This document shows positions 42,624 to 45,039 of a stretch of 45,039 nt of DNA, piece by piece. Under the pieces are notes generated by a model. It was not told the DNA's origin, made no database searches, and saw nothing but the letters and a program-made list of their open reading frames with translations. Both the position numbers and the translations under genes were made by a program. Each line of letters starts with the position of its first letter. Position 1 is the stretch's first letter. This DNA is from an uncultured Pseudomonadota bacterium (GTDB taxonomy: Bacteria; Myxococcota_A; Bradymonadia; Bradymonadales; GCA-2716585): contig CALBXO010000369.1 in assembly GCA_937890335.1 (NCBI GenBank), positions 1-45,039 on the forward strand, written 5' to 3'.

Positions 42624-45039
42624 CGCCGTGCCTCCACTGCGGCGCAGAATGTGGAGCGCGCAGCGCCGAGCCGGCGTTCTGCTGCATCGGTTGCCACACG
42701 GTCTACTACGCCTTGGAGGGCGGAGGGCTCGACGCATTCTACCGGGTCCGCGAGATCGACCACCGCGCCCCACGCCCCGCCGCGCTCGGTGACGCGTCGG
42801 CTCTGCAGGACCCGACTGTCATGGCGCGCTCCGCGAGGGCGGTCGACGGGACATCACTCCACGAGATCGACCTGCACCTGGATGGCGCCCATTGCGCGGC
42901 CTGCGTCTGGCTCGTCGAGCAGCTCCCAGCGCAGGTGCCCGGCGTCGCCAACGCGCGCCTGGATCTGTCCCGGGCGAGGCTGCGCATCCGCTGGGATACC
43001 GACGCTGTCTCACTCCACACGATCGGGACCTGGCTGGCCCGCTTTGGCTACGTGCCACGACCGGCGGCAGAACCCGGCGCGAGTCACACCGCCGAGCGCC
43101 GACTCCTCGTCCGAATGGGCGTCAGTTGGGCGCTGGCCGGCAACGTGATGCTTCTGGCAGCGGCCCTGTATGCCGGGTTGGGCATCGAGAGCCACCCCGG
43201 CCTCGCCTCCGCTGCGCGTTGGTTGAGCCTTGGACTGACTCTGCTCACAGTCAGCTACGGTGGCCGCGAATTTTTTGCGCGGGCGTTCGCCGCCGCGCGC
43301 GGCGCCGGCCGTTCGATGCGCGGCCTGGGAATGGACCTGCCCATCGCGATTGGAATCACAGTGGGATTGGGCCATAGCGCATGGGCCACGGTCACTGGGC
43401 AGGGTGAAGTCTGGTTCGACAGCATCGCCGTCCTCATCGCGGCGCTGCTGACTGCCCGCTGGCTGCAGATGCGGGGCCAACGCGTGGCGCGGGAAGCCAC
43501 CGAGCGCCTGGTGCGGCTGTTGCCTCAAACGGCCCGACGGGTCCGCGAGGGCCACGTGGAACAGGTCCCCACCGCGTACCTGAGCCGAGGGGACGTCGTC
43601 CAGGTGCGACCGGGTGAAGTCATCCCGGCCGACGGCGTCCTGGTGGCCGGAACCTCCACCCTCCACCGGGGAATCCTGACCGGGGAGAGCGCTCCGGAGC
43701 CCACAGGTCCCGGCGACGAAGTCCATGCCGGAATCACCAACCTGACCGGCTCAATCCAGATCCGGGTTCGTGCCGCAGCCGGCGATACGCGCGTCGGGCG
43801 CCTGTTGGCGCTGGTGGAGGGCCAGTCCGCCCGCCGGGCTCCCATCGCCCAATTGGCCGACAGGCTCGGCAGCTACTTCGTCCTCGGCGTCCTTGGCGCT
43901 GCCGCCGTCACGGCTGCACTCTGGCTGGTTCTTGAACCTGCCTCGGCGGTGGTTCATGTCGTCGCCCTGCTCGTCGTGAGCTGCCCGTGCGCGCTCGGAA
44001 TGGCGACGCCACTCGGCCTCGCCGTGGCCGTGGGCCGCGGTGCGCGCCGGGGCGTCTTCATCAAGCATGACGACGTGCTGGAGAAGGCCGCGCGGGTGAC
44101 GCACGTCGTCCTGGACAAGACTGGAACCCTGACCCACGGGGCGCTGCGCGTGCGCCGAACCTGGGGCGACGTAGCACCCGCCGAGAACCTGGTCTCAGCA
44201 AGCACGCACCCGGTCTCGCGCGCAATTGCCGCCACCCTGCGCGGCCCGCGGCAGATGGCAACCGGCGTGGAGGAGATCGCCGGCTGCGGCCTCCACGCAG
44301 GCCGGGTTCGGGTCGGCAGGCCCGGTTGGTGCGGCGCCTCTCCCGAAGACAGCGCGCTGCCGGCCGCACTCGACGAAGCGCTGGCCCACGGATTCACACC
44401 CGTGGCCGTCAGCTACGACGGCGTCTGGACCGGCCTGTTCGGCTTGCAGGACGAGCTGCGCCCGGACGCCCAACGTCTGATCGACGCATTGTTTGCGTGG
44501 GGAATCACGCCGGTCCTGCTCTCTGGCGACCACCCCGACGTCGTGCGCGAAGCAGCCGCCCAGCTCGGGATCAAGACCGCGCACGGGGCGATGTCCCCCG
44601 AGGGCAAGCGAGAGTTCGTCGACGCGCTGCGCATGTCGGGAGCCGTGGTCATGATGGTTGGCGACGGCGTCAACGACGCCTCCGCCATCCAAGGGGCAGA
44701 CATTGGCGTCGCGGTTCACGGTGGCGCGGACATCAGCGTGGTCGCCGCCGATGTCTTCACGACACGGCCCGGGTTGGGACCGGTGGTCGAAGTGATCGGC
44801 GGTGCTCGCGAGGTAATGCAGACGATTCACCGCAACCTGGCCCTGTCCCTGCTCTACAACCTCACCGCCGTCTCACTGGCCGCTGCGGGGTTGGTAGGGC
44901 CGCTGCTCGCCGCCGTGGCCATGCCCATCAGCTCGCTGATCGTCGTTGGCTCGTCGTTGGCACAGCGGCAGTGGCAACACCTGGGAGGGCCCCCCGGGTT
45001 CCGGCGCCAACGAGGGCAGGCAATGGCCGCCCCTCAGAA
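42620..45039 (+). CDS. ccoI: CcoI copper-exporting P1B-type ATPase, C-terminus cut by window edge
   Basis: At least 806 residues, still open at the right edge. The start ATG overlaps the ccoH stop (ATGA). In order: a Cys-rich metal-binding N-terminus (CLHCGAECG, CCIGCHTVYYAL), typical of CcoI; an HMA domain with CAAC (C92-C95); membrane helices; the ion-channel CPC (455-457, SCPCALGMATPL); the phosphorylation site DKTGTLT (Asp 499); and the hinge GDGVNDA (681-687). This is the CopA2/FixI type, which moves copper to the periplasm for cbb3 maturation, not general copper detoxification. Length is close to complete, so the stop is likely just outside the window. CcoS, often next, is not visible. 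Confidence 0.95.
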   Translation, partial: MTPCLHCGAECGARSAEPAFCCIGCHTVYYALEGGGLDAFYRVREIDHRAPRPAALGDASALQDPTVMARSARAVDGTSLHEIDLHLDGAHCAACVWLVEQLPAQVPGVANARLDLSRARLRIRWDTDAVSLHTIGTWLARFGYVPRPAAEPGASHTAERRLLVRMGVSWALAGNVMLLAAALYAGLGIESHPGLASAARWLSLGLTLLTVSYGGREFFARAFAAARGAGRSMRGLGMDLPIAIGITVGLGHSAWATVTGQGEVWFDSIAVLIAALLTARWLQMRGQRVAREATERLVRLLPQTARRVREGHVEQVPTAYLSRGDVVQVRPGEVIPADGVLVAGTSTLHRGILTGESAPEPTGPGDEVHAGITNLTGSIQIRVRAAAGDTRVGRLLALVEGQSARRAPIAQLADRLGSYFVLGVLGAAAVTAALWLVLEPASAVVHVVALLVVSCPCALGMATPLGLAVAVGRGARRGVFIKHDDVLEKAARVTHVVLDKTGTLTHGALRVRRTWGDVAPAENLVSASTHPVSRAIAATLRGPRQMATGVEEIAGCGLHAGRVRVGRPGWCGASPEDSALPAALDEALAHGFTPVAVSYDGVWTGLFGLQDELRPDAQRLIDALFAWGITPVLLSGDHPDVVREAAAQLGIKTAHGAMSPEGKREFVDALRMSGAVVMMVGDGVNDASAIQGADIGVAVHGGADISVVAADVFTTRPGLGPVVEVIGGAREVMQTIHRNLALSLLYNLTAVSLAAAGLVGPLLAAVAMPISSLIVVGSSLAQRQWQHLGGPPGFRRQRGQAMAAPQ

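Overview
The window is GC-rich, densely packed bacterial chromosome. I read it as Myxococcota or a related former deltaproteobacterial lineage; the Bradymonadales type is my best guess and is inference. The evidence is a MYXO-CTERM-like sorting tail, several lipoproteins with low-complexity linkers (NNGA repeats, Asp-Pro repeats), membrane-anchored Ser/Thr kinases with PEGA or SUMF1-type sensor domains, PKD/cadherin-like surface proteins and a very large DUF4157 protein. Start codons are ATG or GTG and neighbouring genes often overlap as ATGA, GTGA or TGATG. No tRNA, rRNA, CRISPR array, insertion sequence or phage module was seen.

Layout. 1-4.4 kb: the end of a secreted protein (+), then a minus-strand operon of an ExbD-like lipoprotein, an acyl-CoA dehydrogenase and a 2-hydroxychromene-2-carboxylate-isomerase/GNAT fusion. 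4.5-9.8 kb: divergent surface proteins, an NNGA-repeat lipoprotein (-) and a 1277-residue multidomain MYXO-CTERM protein (+). 10-15 kb: a Ser/Thr kinase with a PEGA domain and its TPR partner (+), a DsbA-like protein that lacks its active-site cysteines (-), and a trypsin-like lipoprotein (+). 15.2-21 kb: minus-strand genes for a carotenoid oxygenase, a pseudokinase fused to a SUMF1-like domain, a class V aminotransferase and a DUF2156 protein. 21-22.7 kb: a carboxymuconolactone-decarboxylase-family protein, a small lipoprotein and a membrane-anchored alpha/beta-hydrolase-like protein without its serine.

22.8-30.2 kb is the most unusual region: a 2014-residue DUF4157 protein with DxDGDG repeats, hydrophobic segments, a ParB-like stretch and a C-terminal aminoglycoside-phosphotransferase-like kinase domain. 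It is followed without a gap by a zinc-ribbon protein and a SUMF1-like protein. I interpret this as an undescribed polymorphic-toxin or contractile-injection-type effector locus with two candidate partner or immunity genes.

30.3-34.4 kb: a low-molecular-weight phosphatase, a TtcA-like tRNA thiolase, a small outer-membrane protein, and a divergent cytochrome P450/TetR pair. 34.5-45 kb: the cbb3 oxidase locus, with ccoNO (fused), ccoQ, ccoP (single haem), ccoG, ccoH and ccoI on plus, running off the right edge. Divergent from it are a SafE/DsbD_2-type membrane protein, a membrane phosphodiesterase and a tandem universal stress protein. A GG-N10-GC sigma-54-type element lies just upstream of ccoNO. 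Together these genes would build, mature and supply copper to a high-affinity terminal oxidase for low-oxygen respiration.
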